Source: Massilia aurea
GTDB lineage: Bacteria; Pseudomonadota; Gammaproteobacteria; Burkholderiales; Burkholderiaceae_D
Direction of reading: 5' to 3'
NCBI RefSeq assembly: GCF_024753205.1
Contig: NZ_JANUGZ010000004.1
Span: 186,001 to 250,000, forward strand
DNA length: 64,000 nt
The translations under genes were made by a program, and so were the position numbers. The notes under the pieces were generated by a model. It was not told where the DNA came from and ran no database searches. It worked only from the letters and a program-made list of their open reading frames with translations. Each line of letters opens with the position of its first letter. The first letter of the stretch is position 1. Below are positions 35,903 through 47,230 of this stretch, piece by piece.

Positions 35903-36549
35903 AACACAACTTCGACCACGATGCACTGGCAGCCGTACTGGACCAGGGTATCAAGGACATGACACTGGCCATCACGCCCGAGCAGCAGACCAAGCTGATG
36001 GGCTATCTCGCGCTGATGAACAAGTGGAACGCCGTCTACAACCTGACGTCGCTGCGCGATCCACAGCAGATGGTCACGCACCATCTGCTCGACTCACTGG
36101 CAGCGGTGCCAGCATTTGCCGATGCCCGCAATGTGCTGGACGTCGGGGCAGGGGGCGGATTGCCCGGCATCGTGCTTGCCATCGTGCGACCGGACATGAA
36201 TGTGTCGATGATCGACACCGTGCACAAGAAAACCGCATTCCTGAACCAGGTGAAGGCAGAACTGAAGCTGACCAACGTCAGCGTGCACACGATGAAAGTG
36301 CAGGATCTGGTGGTGAGCGAACCATTCGACGTGATCACCTCGCGCGCGTTTGCCGACTTGTCCGACTTCGTCAACTGGTCGGGCCATCTGCTGGCCGAGG
36401 GCGGCAAATTCATCGCGTTGAAAGGCGTCGCGCCAAGCGAGGAACGCGAGCGCCTGCCACAGGACTGGAAGGTCGTGGATCTGCAACCGTTATGGGTGCC
36501 AAGACTGCAGGCAGAGCGACACTTGGTATTCATCGAGCGAGCTGCATAA
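35899..36549 (+). CDS. rsmG: 16S rRNA (guanine(527)-N(7))-methyltransferase RsmG (GidB)
   Basis: RsmG methylates N7 of G527 in 16S rRNA; its loss gives low-level streptomycin resistance in other bacteria. 216 residues. The family segment [20 protein letters not shown], the SAM motif [16 protein letters not shown] and the [15 protein letters not shown] region are all present. Start and mnmG stop overlap as ATGA, so translation is coupled. Confidence 0.96.
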   Translation: MKHNFDHDALAAVLDQGIKDMTLAITPEQQTKLMGYLALMNKWNAVYNLTSLRDPQQMVTHHLLDSLAAVPAFADARNVLDVGAGGGLPGIVLAIVRPDMNVSMIDTVHKKTAFLNQVKAELKLTNVSVHTMKVQDLVVSEPFDVITSRAFADLSDFVNWSGHLLAEGGKFIALKGVAPSEERERLPQDWKVVDLQPLWVPRLQAERHLVFIERAA

Positions 36550-36559
36550 AAGATACCAA

Positions 36560-36690
36560 TAGTACATACTATATAAATCATACGAACTGTACTAACCGTA
36601 ATATCTGTATTAACCGTATAAACAGTTTATATCGTTTAACTCATATAAACCAATGAAACGGTTTTATCGTATGAGCGATATGATGCCTTG
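36560..36690. promoter_or_regulatory. AT-rich palindromic leader upstream of parA
   Basis: A markedly AT-rich stretch between rsmG and parA. It has a perfect 7-bp palindrome TATAAAC-A-GTTTATA (36617-36631) and an imperfect longer one, CTCATATAAACC (36640-36651) with GGTTTTATCGTATGAG (36660-36675). It could carry the parA promoter and an autoregulatory site; no factor can be named. Confidence 0.5.
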
Positions 36691-36714
36691 TAGTCGCATC
36701 CAGGAAAGGAAAAG

Positions 36715-37485
36715 ATGGCGAAGATTTTTTGCGTTGCGAACCAGAAGGGTGGAGTAGGTAAGACCACCACCAGCGTCAACCTGTCCGCAGGCCTGGCCAA
36801 ACTGGACCAGCGCGTGCTGCTGGTCGACCTCGACCCGCAGGGCAATGCCACGATGGGCGCCGGCATCAACAAGGCCGAGCTGGCCGCGTCGATCTACCAG
36901 GTGCTGCTGGGCGAATCCGATGTGGCCACGGCGCGCGTGCGCTCGGAAGCAGGGCGCTTCGATGTGCTGCCTGCCAACCGCGAGCTGGCCGGCGCCGAAG
37001 TCGAGATGGTCGCGCTCGAAAACCGCGAGCGTCGCCTGAAGGAAGCACTGGCCGCGGTGGCCGATGACTATGATTTCATTCTGGTCGACTGTCCGCCCGC
37101 GCTGTCGCTGCTGACATTGAACGGTCTGTGCGCCGCTGACGGCGTGATCATCCCGATGCAGTGCGAATACTATGCGCTCGAAGGTTTGTCCGATCTGGTC
37201 AACACGATCAAGAAGGTGCACGCCAACCTGAACACCGACCTGAAGATCATCGGTCTGCTGCGCGTGATGTTCGATCCGCGCATGACGCTGTCGCAACAGG
37301 TCTCGGGCCAGCTTGAGCAGCATTTCGGCGACAAGGTCTTCAAGACGATCATCCCGCGCAATGTGCGGCTGGCCGAGGCACCGTCGTACGGCATCCCCGG
37401 CGTGACGTTCGATCCGTCCTCGAAAGGCGCGCAGGCATACATCGCCTTCGGCGCCGAGATGGTCGAGCGCATCAAGAGCATGTAA
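36715..37485 (+). CDS. parA: Chromosome partitioning ATPase ParA (Soj)
   Basis: ParA is the deviant-Walker ATPase that, with ParB bound to parS, moves the newly copied origin. 256 residues, without the N-terminal HTH of plasmid ParA types, as expected for chromosomal Soj. The Walker A is NQKGGVGKTTTSVNL at about 8-22, followed by VDLDPQGNATMG and the LVDCPPALSLLTLN Walker B region. AGGAAAGGAAAAG precedes the ATG. parB follows after 23 bp in the same operon; its targets, three parS sites, lie 3 kb upstream. Confidence 0.97.
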   Translation: MAKIFCVANQKGGVGKTTTSVNLSAGLAKLDQRVLLVDLDPQGNATMGAGINKAELAASIYQVLLGESDVATARVRSEAGRFDVLPANRELAGAEVEMVALENRERRLKEALAAVADDYDFILVDCPPALSLLTLNGLCAADGVIIPMQCEYYALEGLSDLVNTIKKVHANLNTDLKIIGLLRVMFDPRMTLSQQVSGQLEQHFGDKVFKTIIPRNVRLAEAPSYGIPGVTFDPSSKGAQAYIAFGAEMVERIKSM

Positions 37486-37508
37486 TCAATCAAAAAGCTG
37501 ACAAAGAG

Positions 37509-38387
37509 ATGGCAACCAAAAAACTCAAGGGACTGGGCCGCGGCCTCGACGCCCTGCTCGGCGGCGACCTGGACGCCGCACCGGCCGTGCCGAACACGCC
37601 GTCCCTGCTCGCCGTGACCCAGATCCAGGCCGGCAAGTACCAGCCCCGTACGCGCATGGACGAAGTGAGCCTGTCGGAGCTGGCCGCCTCGATCAAGACC
37701 CAGGGCATCATGCAACCGGTGCTGGTGCGCCCATTGCCGCCGGGTAGCAGCACGCCGTATGAGATCATCGCCGGCGAACGGCGCTTCCGCGCGGCGCAGA
37801 TGGCCGGCCTGGATGAAATCCCGGTGCTGGTGCGCGATGTCGACGACCAGGCTGCTGCAGCGATGGCGCTGATCGAGAACATCCAGCGCGAAGACCTGAA
37901 TCCGCTCGAAGAAGCGCAGGGTATCAACCGCCTGATTTCGGATTTCAATTTCACGCACGAACAGGCGGCCGGCGCCGTGGGCCGCTCACGCAGCGCGGTC
38001 TCGAACCTGCTGCGCCTGATCAACCTCGCACAGCCGGTTCAGACGATGCTGATGGCCGGCGACATTGACATGGGTCACGCCCGTGCCCTGCTGGCGGTTG
38101 ACAGCGCCCACCAGATCACGCTGGCCAACCAGGTCATCGCCAAGCGGCTGTCGGTGCGCGAAACGGAAAAACTCGTCACGCGCGCGCTCGACGAACACAA
38201 CGCCCCGGCGCAAGCCGCCCGTGCGAAAGACAAGTCAGGCGACATCGTGCGGCTCGAAGAAGAGCTGTCGGACAAGCTGGCCACCCCGGTCGTGTTCAAG
38301 ATGGGCCCGAAGGGCAGGGGCCAGATGATCATCGATTTCGCCGACCTCGACATCCTCGACGGCGTGCTGGCGCGCCTGCGCGGCTGA
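37509..38387 (+). CDS. parB: Chromosome partitioning protein ParB (Spo0J)
   Basis: ParB is the CTP-dependent clamp that loads at parS and spreads. 292 residues. The N-terminus KKLKGLGRGLDALLGGD is canonical; the ParB/Srx domain holds the GERRFRAAQMAGL motif, an HTH follows (NFTHEQAAGAVGRSRSAVSNLLRLI), and the C-terminal dimerisation part ends ILDGVLARLRG. It sits at the end of a parA-parB unit. A GC hairpin (38405-38434, GCAGGGTAG/CTACCCTGC) follows without a T-run. Confidence 0.97.
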   Translation: MATKKLKGLGRGLDALLGGDLDAAPAVPNTPSLLAVTQIQAGKYQPRTRMDEVSLSELAASIKTQGIMQPVLVRPLPPGSSTPYEIIAGERRFRAAQMAGLDEIPVLVRDVDDQAAAAMALIENIQREDLNPLEEAQGINRLISDFNFTHEQAAGAVGRSRSAVSNLLRLINLAQPVQTMLMAGDIDMGHARALLAVDSAHQITLANQVIAKRLSVRETEKLVTRALDEHNAPAQAARAKDKSGDIVRLEEELSDKLATPVVFKMGPKGRGQMIIDFADLDILDGVLARLRG

Positions 38388-38552
38388 CCGGCACGCGGCT
38401 GCAAGCAGGGTAGGCGGTGACCGGACTACCCTGCAATGTGACACCCACTGCCTACACCATCTGGCGTTAAGTTCTTGAAAATAATGCCCTATCCACCAGC
38501 AACGTGTCACATTTTCGTCATCTTTACAGAGCAGTTATAAGTAGGGAATCGT

Positions 38553-38582
38553 TTGACTCACATCCGTATAACCACTTATAAT
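38553..38582 (+). promoter_or_regulatory. Probable sigma70 promoter of the atp operon
   Basis: TTGACT (-35, 38553-38558) and a perfect TATAAT (-10, 38577-38582) with an 18-bp spacer. It lies 65 bp upstream of atpI and points along the operon. No other good promoter was found between parB and atpI. Confidence 0.7.
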
Positions 38583-38647
38583 TCCGGCGATTCATGTAAT
38601 TACCACCACGTAGTACGTCCACTGCGGCAGCGAGAAGACCAAAAAAT

Positions 38648-38983
38648 ATGCTGCGCATCGTTTCCCTGCAATTGATTGCAACAGTTGTCGCCGGAATCAT
38701 CGCCGCGCTTCTGGGGGGATGGCCTGCGATGGTGTCGGCTGTGCTGGGTGGTTTGTGTTGTGTCGTACCCAACGGGATCATGGCAGTGCGCTTGTTTGCG
38801 GCGTCCGCGAGTGGACGAGCAAGTCCCGCGACATTTTTCATCTGGGAATTCGTAAAGATTGCATTGACGCTGGCGCTTCTGGGCGCGACGGCGTGGCTGT
38901 ACCGCGATCTGAACTGGCTGGCATTGATCGTCGGGTTCATCGTGGCGCTGAAAAGTTACATCATCTTATTATTTAGGCATTGA
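38648..38983 (+). CDS. atpI: ATP synthase subunit I (AtpI)
   Basis: 111 residues, four hydrophobic segments, the small membrane protein that precedes atpB in most proteobacterial F-type ATP synthase operons and is thought to help c-ring assembly. Its position 4 bp before atpB and the pattern ([36 protein letters not shown]) identify it. First gene of the operon, 65 bp from the promoter. Confidence 0.88.
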   Translation: MLRIVSLQLIATVVAGIIAALLGGWPAMVSAVLGGLCCVVPNGIMAVRLFAASASGRASPATFFIWEFVKIALTLALLGATAWLYRDLNWLALIVGFIVALKSYIILLFRH

Positions 38984-38987
38984 CGAC

Positions 38988-39821
38988 ATGGCGACTCCAA
39001 TTGACGGCGCAGCGCACGCGCCCACCGCATCAGAATATATCAAGCACCACCTTGGTCACCTGTCGAACGGTCACCAGGTAGGTCCGGTTGATTTTTCGAT
39101 CATCAACTACGACACCATGTTCTGGTCGATCGCCATGGGCATCACCGGCTGCCTGGTGATGTGGTCTGCCGCGCGCAAAGCTACCGCTGGCGTGCCAGGC
39201 CGTTTCCAGGCTTTCGTCGAAATGCTGTTTGAAATGGTCGATGACCAGGCCAAGTCGATCGTGCATGGCGACCGCAGCTTCATCGCGCCAGCTGCCCTGA
39301 CCGTGTTCGTCTGGGTTGCGCTGATGAACTCGCTGGACTTGCTGCCAGTCGACATGTTCTCGTGGGCATTTGCTGTCTTTGGTGTGGAACACATCTTCCC
39401 GTATCATCGCGTGGTTCCAACCGCCGACCTGAATGGCCCGATGGGCATCGCTCTGGGCGTGCTGGCACTGATGTTCTATTACAGCATCAAGATCAAGGGC
39501 CTGGGCGGCTGGATCCACGAGTTGTTCGCTGCACCGTTCGGTATCTGGATGGCGCCGTTCAACCTGCTCCTGAACATCATTGAATACGCAGCAAAACTGG
39601 TGTCGCTCGGTATGCGACTGTTCGGCAACATGTTTGCCGGTGAGCTGCTGTTCCTCTTGATCGCACTGCTGGGCGGATCGGCCACCATCTTTGGTTTTGT
39701 TGGCCACGTCATTGCCGGTTCCATCTGGGCGATCTTCCACATCCTGATCGTACTCCTGCAGGCATTCATCTTCATGATGCTGACGCTGGTGTACCTCGGT
39801 CAGGCTCACGATAGCCACTGA
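38988..39821 (+). CDS. atpB: F0F1 ATP synthase subunit a
   Basis: Subunit a forms the proton half-channels against the c-ring. 277 residues, multi-spanning. The essential Arg lies in the [15 protein letters not shown] segment ([13 protein letters not shown]), which is diagnostic. The N-terminal part (HLGHLSNG, then [14 protein letters not shown]) matches betaproteobacterial AtpB. Inner membrane; second gene of the operon. Confidence 0.97.
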   Translation: MATPIDGAAHAPTASEYIKHHLGHLSNGHQVGPVDFSIINYDTMFWSIAMGITGCLVMWSAARKATAGVPGRFQAFVEMLFEMVDDQAKSIVHGDRSFIAPAALTVFVWVALMNSLDLLPVDMFSWAFAVFGVEHIFPYHRVVPTADLNGPMGIALGVLALMFYYSIKIKGLGGWIHELFAAPFGIWMAPFNLLLNIIEYAAKLVSLGMRLFGNMFAGELLFLLIALLGGSATIFGFVGHVIAGSIWAIFHILIVLLQAFIFMMLTLVYLGQAHDSH

Positions 39822-39893
39822 TCGGCGCCGCAAGCATCGAACAAGATAGTGGTTGTAAAGAAGTTGTAGTTTTTAATCTAGTTTTCAATTTAA

Positions 39894-40160
<267 letters not shown>

Positions 40161-40237
40161 GCCATCGGCTCTCGATGTCTTGAAGGGCCGAACCATTCCT
40201 GGTTCGGCATCCGTGTTTCTGTAAGAAGGAAAAAACC

Positions 40238-40708
40238 GTGAACATTAATGCAACCCTGTTTGCTCAGTTCGTGGTCTTCTTCATCCTGGCACTGTTCACG
40301 ATGAAATTCGTGTGGCCGCCACTGATGAAGGCGCTCGATGAGCGCGCCGCGAAAATTGCAAGTGGCCTGGCTGCTGCTGACCGTGGCAAGGCCGATCTGG
40401 CTGCTGCTGAAAAGCGTGTCCAGACCGAACTGGCTGGCGCCCGTGACGAAGTCCAGAAACGCATCACCGACGCTGAAAAGCGCGCTGCTGTGATTATCGA
40501 AGAAGCCAAGCGTACTGCCGCCGATGAAGGCGCGCGTATCGTTGCCGCCGCCAAGGCTGACGCCGAGCAGCAAGTCAACAGCGCACGCGAAGCACTGCGT
40601 GGCCAGGTTGCTGCCCTCGCGGTTGCCGGCGCCGAGCAGATCCTGAAGCGTGAAGTGAACGCAGCGGCCCACGCCGACCTGCTGTCGCAACTGTCGACCG
40701 AGCTCTGA
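40238..40708 (+). CDS. atpF: F0F1 ATP synthase subunit b
   Basis: 156 residues: one N-terminal membrane helix ([20 protein letters not shown]) then a long Ala/Lys/Glu-rich coiled coil, the peripheral stalk that holds the F1 head. The [15 protein letters not shown] segment after the membrane helix is typical. Preceded by AAGAAGGAAAA. Two base pairs before atpH. Confidence 0.96.
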   Translation: MNINATLFAQFVVFFILALFTMKFVWPPLMKALDERAAKIASGLAAADRGKADLAAAEKRVQTELAGARDEVQKRITDAEKRAAVIIEEAKRTAADEGARIVAAAKADAEQQVNSAREALRGQVAALAVAGAEQILKREVNAAAHADLLSQLSTEL

Positions 40709-40710
40709 TC

Positions 40711-41244
40711 ATGGCAGAACTCGCAACCGTCGCCCGCCCCTACGCCGAAGCGCTGTTCCGTGTCGCCCAAACCGGCGACATGAACGCGTACTCGGCCATC
40801 GCGTCGGAACTGGGCCAGATTGGCGCCAGTGCCGACGTGCAGACCTTCGCCAGCAACCCGATCGTCACGCACGCACAACTGGCGGACACGATTGCGTCCC
40901 TGGTCAAGTCGCCGCTGAATGCTGAAGCGAAGAACTTTATCGCGATGCTGGCCCAGAACGGCCGCATCAACCTGCTGCCCGAGATCAGCACCCAGTTTGC
41001 GCTCCTGAAAAACGCGAACGAGGGCGCTGCCGATGCGATGATCCATAGCGCGTTCGAGATCTCGGCCGACCAGCTGGCGCAGCTGGTCGCCACGCTGGAA
41101 AAGAAATTTGGCCGCAAGCTCAACCCAACGGTAACAGTGGATCCTTCGCTGATCGGTGGTGTGCGCGTGGTCGTCGGTGACGAAGTGCTCGATACCTCGG
41201 TTCGCGCCAAGCTGCAACGGATGCACGTTGCGCTGGCCAACTAA
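40711..41244 (+). CDS. atpH: F0F1 ATP synthase subunit delta
   Basis: 177 residues. It links the peripheral stalk to the top of the alpha3-beta3 head. The start [20 protein letters not shown], then [20 protein letters not shown], and the C-terminal [25 protein letters not shown] segment ([16 protein letters not shown]) are the family marks. Position between atpF and atpA is conserved. Confidence 0.96.
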   Translation: MAELATVARPYAEALFRVAQTGDMNAYSAIASELGQIGASADVQTFASNPIVTHAQLADTIASLVKSPLNAEAKNFIAMLAQNGRINLLPEISTQFALLKNANEGAADAMIHSAFEISADQLAQLVATLEKKFGRKLNPTVTVDPSLIGGVRVVVGDEVLDTSVRAKLQRMHVALAN

Positions 41245-41324
41245 CTACGACGTATCGACTGGCACGCGCCGGCGTTCCCGCCCTTGCCCTACGCATCAAG
41301 AAACTATAATTGGAGTTAGCAAGC

Positions 41325-42866
41325 ATGCAACTTAACCCATCTGAAATCAGCGAACTGATCAAGAGCCGGATCCAGGGCCTCGAAAGTTCGGCTGACGTTC
41401 GCAATCAAGGCACGGTGATCTCGGTCGCCGACGGTATCTGCCGCATCCATGGTCTGTCGGACGTGATGCAGGGCGAGATGCTGGAATTCCCAGGCAACAC
41501 CTTCGGCCTGGCCATGAACCTCGAGCGCGACTCGGTCGGCTCGGTCATCCTGGGTGCTTACGAGCACATCTCGGAAGGCGACATCGTCAAGACCACCGGC
41601 CGTATTCTGGAAGTGCCGATCGGTCCTGAACTGTGCGGCCGCGTTGTCAATGCACTGGGCCAGCCGATCGACGGCAAGGGTCCTGTCAACGCCAAGCTGA
41701 CCTCGCCAATCGAAAAGATTGCGCCAGGCGTTATCGCCCGTGAATCGGTCTCGCAGCCAATGCAGACCGGTATCAAATCGATCGACGCAATGGTGCCGAT
41801 CGGCCGTGGCCAGCGTGAGCTGATCATTGGTGACCGCCAGACCGGTAAATCGGCTGTTGCAGTCGACGCGATCATCAACCAAAAAGGTCAGGGCGTGACC
41901 TGCGTGTACGTCGCGATCGGTCAGAAAGCATCGACCATCAAGAACATCGTGCGCTCGCTGGAAACGCACGGCGCGATGGAGTACACCATCGTTGTGGCTG
42001 CATCGGCGTCGGAATCGGCCGCCATGCAATACATCTCGGCCTACTCGGGCTGCGCGATGGGCGAATACTTCCGCGACCGCGGCGAAGACGCACTGATCGT
42101 GTATGACGATCTGTCGAAGCAGGCAGTTGCCTACCGCCAGATCTCGCTGCTGCTGCGCCGTCCACCAGGCCGCGAAGCGTACCCAGGCGACGTGTTCTAC
42201 CTCCACAGCCGCCTGCTCGAGCGCGCAGCACGCGTGAACGCCGACTACGTGTCGAAATTCACCAACGGCGCCGTGACCGGCAAGACAGGTTCGCTGACCG
42301 CACTGCCGATCATCGAAACGCAAGCTGGCGACGTCTCGGCATTCGTGCCGACCAACGTGATCTCGATTACTGACGGCCAGATCTTCCTGGAAACGTCGCT
42401 GTTCAACGCCGGTGTCCGTCCTGCGATCAACGCCGGTATCTCGGTGTCGCGCGTCGGTGGTGCTGCTCAGACCAAAGTCATCAAGAACCTGTCCGGCGGT
42501 ATCCGTACCGACCTGGCCCAGTACCGTGAACTGGCTGCGTTCGCGCAGTTCGCATCGGACCTGGACGAATCGACCCGCAAGCAGCTGGACCGCGGTGCGC
42601 GCGTAACCGAACTGCTCAAGCAGCCACAGTTCTCGCCACTGTCGACCTCGCTGATGGCCGCATCGCTGTTCGCCGTCAACAAGGGCTACCTGGACGATAT
42701 CGAAGTCAAGAAAGTGCTGCCATTCGAGCACGGCCTGCACGCCTTCCTGAAGTCGGGCCATGCAGCGCTGCTGGCGAAGATTGACGAAACCAAGCAACTG
42801 GACAAAGACGGCGAAGCAGCATTGGCCGCGGCCGTTGCTGATTTCAAGAAATCCGGCGCATATTAA
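41325..42866 (+). CDS. atpA: F0F1 ATP synthase subunit alpha
   Basis: 513 residues, exactly the usual length. Non-catalytic nucleotide-binding subunit of F1. Start [16 protein letters not shown], Walker [14 protein letters not shown] at about 169-181, and the signature [20 protein letters not shown] 41325 is preferred over the in-frame ATG 15 bp earlier because TTGGAGTT lies at the right distance. Soluble F1 head. Confidence 0.98.
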   Translation: MQLNPSEISELIKSRIQGLESSADVRNQGTVISVADGICRIHGLSDVMQGEMLEFPGNTFGLAMNLERDSVGSVILGAYEHISEGDIVKTTGRILEVPIGPELCGRVVNALGQPIDGKGPVNAKLTSPIEKIAPGVIARESVSQPMQTGIKSIDAMVPIGRGQRELIIGDRQTGKSAVAVDAIINQKGQGVTCVYVAIGQKASTIKNIVRSLETHGAMEYTIVVAASASESAAMQYISAYSGCAMGEYFRDRGEDALIVYDDLSKQAVAYRQISLLLRRPPGREAYPGDVFYLHSRLLERAARVNADYVSKFTNGAVTGKTGSLTALPIIETQAGDVSAFVPTNVISITDGQIFLETSLFNAGVRPAINAGISVSRVGGAAQTKVIKNLSGGIRTDLAQYRELAAFAQFASDLDESTRKQLDRGARVTELLKQPQFSPLSTSLMAASLFAVNKGYLDDIEVKKVLPFEHGLHAFLKSGHAALLAKIDETKQLDKDGEAALAAAVADFKKSGAY

Positions 42867-42922
42867 TCTGTGGGCCGGCGTCGCCTGACGGCGATGCCGG
42901 TGCCTGGAAGGAGTAAGGACTC

Positions 42923-43798
42923 ATGGCAGCAGGCAAAGAGATTCGTGGCAAGATCAAGAGCGTAGAGAATACGAAGAAGATCACCAAGGCGATGGAAATG
43001 GTCGCCGCATCGAAAATGCGCAAGGCGCAGGAACGTATGCGCGCCGCCCGTCCCTACAGTGACAAGGTTCGTAACATCACCGCCAATCTGGCCACTGCAA
43101 ACCCGGAGTACACGCACGCATTCATGGCGCAAGCCAAGGACGTGCAGGCAAAGGCAGTTGGTTTCATCGTTGTCACGACCGACAAGGGTCTGTGCGGCGG
43201 CATGAACACCAACATCCTGCGCCAGGTAACCGTCAAGGCGCGCGAACAGGAACAGGCGGGCAACCGCGTCGAGGCAGTTGCCATTGGCAACAAGGGCCTG
43301 AGCTTCCTGAACCGTGTCGGCATGAAGCTGGTGTCGCAAGCCACGCAGCTGGGCGATGCACCGCAACTGGACAAGCTGATCGGACCGGTCAAAGTGATGC
43401 TGGACGCGTACCAGGAAGGCAAGCTCGATGCTGTCTACCTGTGCTACACCAAGTTCATCAACACGATGAAACAGGAAACCGTGGTCGAGCAACTGCTTCC
43501 GCTGTCAGCCAATTCGCTGAAAGCCGATGCAGGCGCCACCAGCTGGGACTACATCTACGAACCGGAAGCACAGGTCGTCATCGACGAACTGCTGGTGCGT
43601 TACGTGGAAGCGCTGGTCTACCAGGCAGTGGCAGAAAACCTGGCGTCCGAGCAATCGGCACGCATGGTCGCAATGAAGGCCGCGAGCGATAACGCCGGCA
43701 GTGTCATCAGCGACCTCAAGCTGGTCTACAACAAGACCCGCCAGGCGGCGATTACCAAAGAACTCTCCGAGATCGTGTCGGGCGCAGCCGCAGTCTAA
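42923..43798 (+). CDS. atpG: F0F1 ATP synthase subunit gamma
   Basis: 291 residues. The rotating central shaft: N- and C-terminal helices form the coiled coil. [20 protein letters not shown] at the start and the C-terminal [18 protein letters not shown] signature are typical. Preceded by GGAAGGAGTAAGG. The middle part ([15 protein letters not shown]) is the conserved core. Confidence 0.97.
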   Translation: MAAGKEIRGKIKSVENTKKITKAMEMVAASKMRKAQERMRAARPYSDKVRNITANLATANPEYTHAFMAQAKDVQAKAVGFIVVTTDKGLCGGMNTNILRQVTVKAREQEQAGNRVEAVAIGNKGLSFLNRVGMKLVSQATQLGDAPQLDKLIGPVKVMLDAYQEGKLDAVYLCYTKFINTMKQETVVEQLLPLSANSLKADAGATSWDYIYEPEAQVVIDELLVRYVEALVYQAVAENLASEQSARMVAMKAASDNAGSVISDLKLVYNKTRQAAITKELSEIVSGAAAV

Positions 43799-43882
43799 CA
43801 GCGCCGCCCGTGGGGATGGCGTCGAGCGGGCTTGTCCCGCACGCTGTCCCCGACCGATCAAAGCAAAAAAGAATTTAACTAA

Positions 43883-45307
<1,425 letters not shown>

Positions 45308-45334
45308 GTCGCTTTCTTCCACTGAAAGACACAC

Positions 45335-45757
45335 ATGGCAAACACATTTCAAGTCGACGTCGTCTCGGCCGAAGAGCAGATCTTCTCCGGCCAGGCCGAA
45401 TTCGTCGCGTTGCCGGGTGAAGCGGGTGAGCTGGGTATCTACCCGAAGCACACCCCGTTGATCACGCGCATCCGCCCGGGCGCCGTGCGCATCCAGGTTG
45501 CCGGTGGTGGTGAAGAGTTCGTCTTCGTCGCCGGCGGTATCCTCGAAGTGCAGCCGAACGGCGTGACCGTGCTGGCCGACACCGCAATCCGCGGCGCCGA
45601 CCTGGACGAAGCGAAGGCGACGTCCGCGAAGAAGCAGGCTGAAGACCTGATGCTCAATCAAGAGTCGAAGATCGACTACGCAAAAGCCCAGGCCGAAATG
45701 GCCGCGGCAATTGCGCAGTTGGCGGCAATTCAGCGTCTGCGTTCGAAAGGCCGTTGA
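45335..45757 (+). CDS. atpC: F0F1 ATP synthase subunit epsilon
   Basis: 140 residues. A beta-sandwich ([20 protein letters not shown], then [19 protein letters not shown]) and two C-terminal helices that can inhibit ATP hydrolysis. Last gene of the nine-gene atpIBEFHAGDC operon; a strong terminator follows 25 bp after the stop. Confidence 0.96.
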   Translation: MANTFQVDVVSAEEQIFSGQAEFVALPGEAGELGIYPKHTPLITRIRPGAVRIQVAGGGEEFVFVAGGILEVQPNGVTVLADTAIRGADLDEAKATSAKKQAEDLMLNQESKIDYAKAQAEMAAAIAQLAAIQRLRSKGR

Positions 45758-45782
45758 GCTTAAGTACAAGCTCGGCAACAAG

Positions 45783-45811
45783 AAAGGCAGCCTGCGGGCT
45801 GCCTTTTTTTT
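45783..45811 (+). terminator. Rho-independent terminator of the atp operon
   Basis: AAAGGCAGCC and GGCTGCCTTT form a stem with a short TGCG-type loop, followed by a run of T ending near 45811. Confidence 0.92.
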
Positions 45812-45857
45812 CGTCGGTGTCCTGGGTCACGGCCCACCCATTCAGTGTTGTGACTGG

Positions 45858-45959
45858 CGTAGGGTGGACGGCTCTGCCGTCCACGCGTTCAAATCACCCC
45901 TGCTCCGTGGTACATCAATGCCGGTTGAACGCGTGGGCGGGAAACCCGCCCACCCTACG
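45858..45959. repeat. Paired REP-like inverted element
   Basis: Two inverted copies of a 35-bp palindromic unit. Copy one (45858-45892) is CGTAGGGTGG, the hairpin GTGGACGGC/GCCGTCCAC, and ends CGCGTTCAA. Copy two (45925-45959) begins TTGAACGCG, has the hairpin GTGGGCGGG/CCCGCCCAC, and ends CCACCCTACG. The spacer is 32 bp. It looks like a dispersed BIME-type intergenic repeat of the kind common in proteobacteria, here placed just after the atp terminator. Confidence 0.75.
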
Positions 45960-46035
45960 GCTGCCGGCCACAGTGCCAGGGTAGATAAGCCAAACCTGCT
46001 AAGCTGATCGTCACCCTAACGACCTTTATGCCACC

Positions 46036-46464
46036 ATGCGCACCATTGCCCAGATCCTCGAAGAAAGCACCACCATCGCCATCGTCGGCCTGTCGACCAA
46101 GCCGGACCGGGCCAGTCACGAAGTGGGCGCCTACCTGCAGCAGCACGGCTACCGCATCCTGCCAGTGAACCCCCAGTACGCCGGCGAGACGATTCTCGGT
46201 GAGCCCGTCTTCGCCACGCTGCAAGACGCTGCCGCCTCGCTCGCAGACAGTGGCCAGCGCATCGACATCGTCGATTGCTTCCGCAAGTCGGAAGACATCG
46301 GCCCGATCGCGCGCGATGCGATCGCCGTGGGGGCAGGGTGCCTGTGGATGCAGCTCGAGATCGAGAACCAGGTTGCCGCCGATCTGGCGCGCGCTGCCGG
46401 CCTGGATGTGGTGATGAACCACTGCATCAAGATCGAGCACCGCAGCCTGCAGGCAAGCGCCTGA
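46036..46464 (+). CDS. CoA-binding protein (YccU-like)
   Basis: 142 residues with the CoA-binding Rossmann fold: IAIVGLSTKPDRASHEVGAYL, then GYRILPVNPQ, DIVDCFRKSEDIGPIA and a C-terminal CIKIEHR. The YccU family is widely conserved, but its role is unknown. ATG 46036 has a weak upstream ribosome-binding site. It follows the REP element and precedes the glutathione peroxidase gene by 67 bp. Confidence 0.88.
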   Translation: MRTIAQILEESTTIAIVGLSTKPDRASHEVGAYLQQHGYRILPVNPQYAGETILGEPVFATLQDAAASLADSGQRIDIVDCFRKSEDIGPIARDAIAVGAGCLWMQLEIENQVAADLARAAGLDVVMNHCIKIEHRSLQASA

Positions 46465-46531
46465 AAAGCGGCGCGTGGCGTCGCTGCCCGCGCTACAATC
46501 GCTGCTACTTCCACCTCGTCAATACCACGCC

Positions 46532-47125
46532 ATGATCAAGACCATTGCCCTGCTGCTCGCCGCCACCGCTGCCGCCAGCGTCATCCCGCCCGCAAGCGCG
46601 CAGGCCGCGCCTGCGGCACCAGCGCCGGCATTGAACAAAACGCCGGCCGCCTGCCCGGCAGTGCTCAAGCACAGCTTCAAGCGCCTGCAGGATGAAGCGC
46701 CGCAAGACCTCTGCCAGTACAGCGGCAAGGTGGTCCTGGTGGTCAACACGGCCAGCTACTGCGGCTTTACCAAGCAGTACGAGGGCCTGGAAAAGATCTA
46801 CGCCAAATATGGCAGCCGCGGTCTGGTGGTGCTGGGCTTCCCGTCGAACGACTTCGGCCAGCAGGAGCCGGGCAACGCGAAAGAGATCGCGGACCTCTGC
46901 TACAACACCTACGGCGTGAAGTTCCCGATGTTTGCCAAGACGTCGGTCAAGGGACCGGACGCCAATCCGCTGCACGCGCAGCTGATCAAGGCAACGGGCA
47001 AGGAACCGAAGTGGAACTTCACCAAGTACCTGATCGGGCGCGACGGTAAAGTGCTCGAGTACTTCCCGAGCAAGGTCACGCCGGAAGACCCGCAACTGGT
47101 CGGTCAGATCGAGAAAGAGCTGTAA
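46532..47125 (+). CDS. Exported glutathione peroxidase family protein
   Basis: 197 residues with a Sec signal peptide (IKTIALLLAATAAASVIPPASAQA). The peroxidase fold follows: VVNTASYCGFTKQYEGLEKI with the peroxidatic Cys, then LGFPSNDFGQQEPG and the WNFTKYLIGRDGKV Trp-Asn segment. It reduces hydroperoxides, here in the periplasm, probably with a thioredoxin-like rather than a glutathione donor. The mature protein carries extra cysteines before the fold (PAACPAVL, DLCQYS). A TACAAT-like -10 lies about 40 bp upstream. Confidence 0.9.
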   Translation: MIKTIALLLAATAAASVIPPASAQAAPAAPAPALNKTPAACPAVLKHSFKRLQDEAPQDLCQYSGKVVLVVNTASYCGFTKQYEGLEKIYAKYGSRGLVVLGFPSNDFGQQEPGNAKEIADLCYNTYGVKFPMFAKTSVKGPDANPLHAQLIKATGKEPKWNFTKYLIGRDGKVLEYFPSKVTPEDPQLVGQIEKEL

Positions 47126-47147
47126 CCTTACTGACAGTATGGTCATT

Positions 47148-47161
47148 TTGATGTGGATCAA
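47148..47161. promoter_or_regulatory. Perfect FNR/Anr box upstream of ompW
   Basis: TTGATGTGGATCAA, an exact match to the FNR consensus TTGAT-N4-ATCAA, 70 bp before the ompW start. E. coli ompW is an FNR-controlled gene, so anaerobic control of this copy is likely. Confidence 0.8.
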
Positions 47162-47230
47162 CGTTTTTTGGGGTCCACATCAATAAGCTTACCTTCGTCG
47201 ACAGTGACATGACAACGAAAGGTAAGAACA

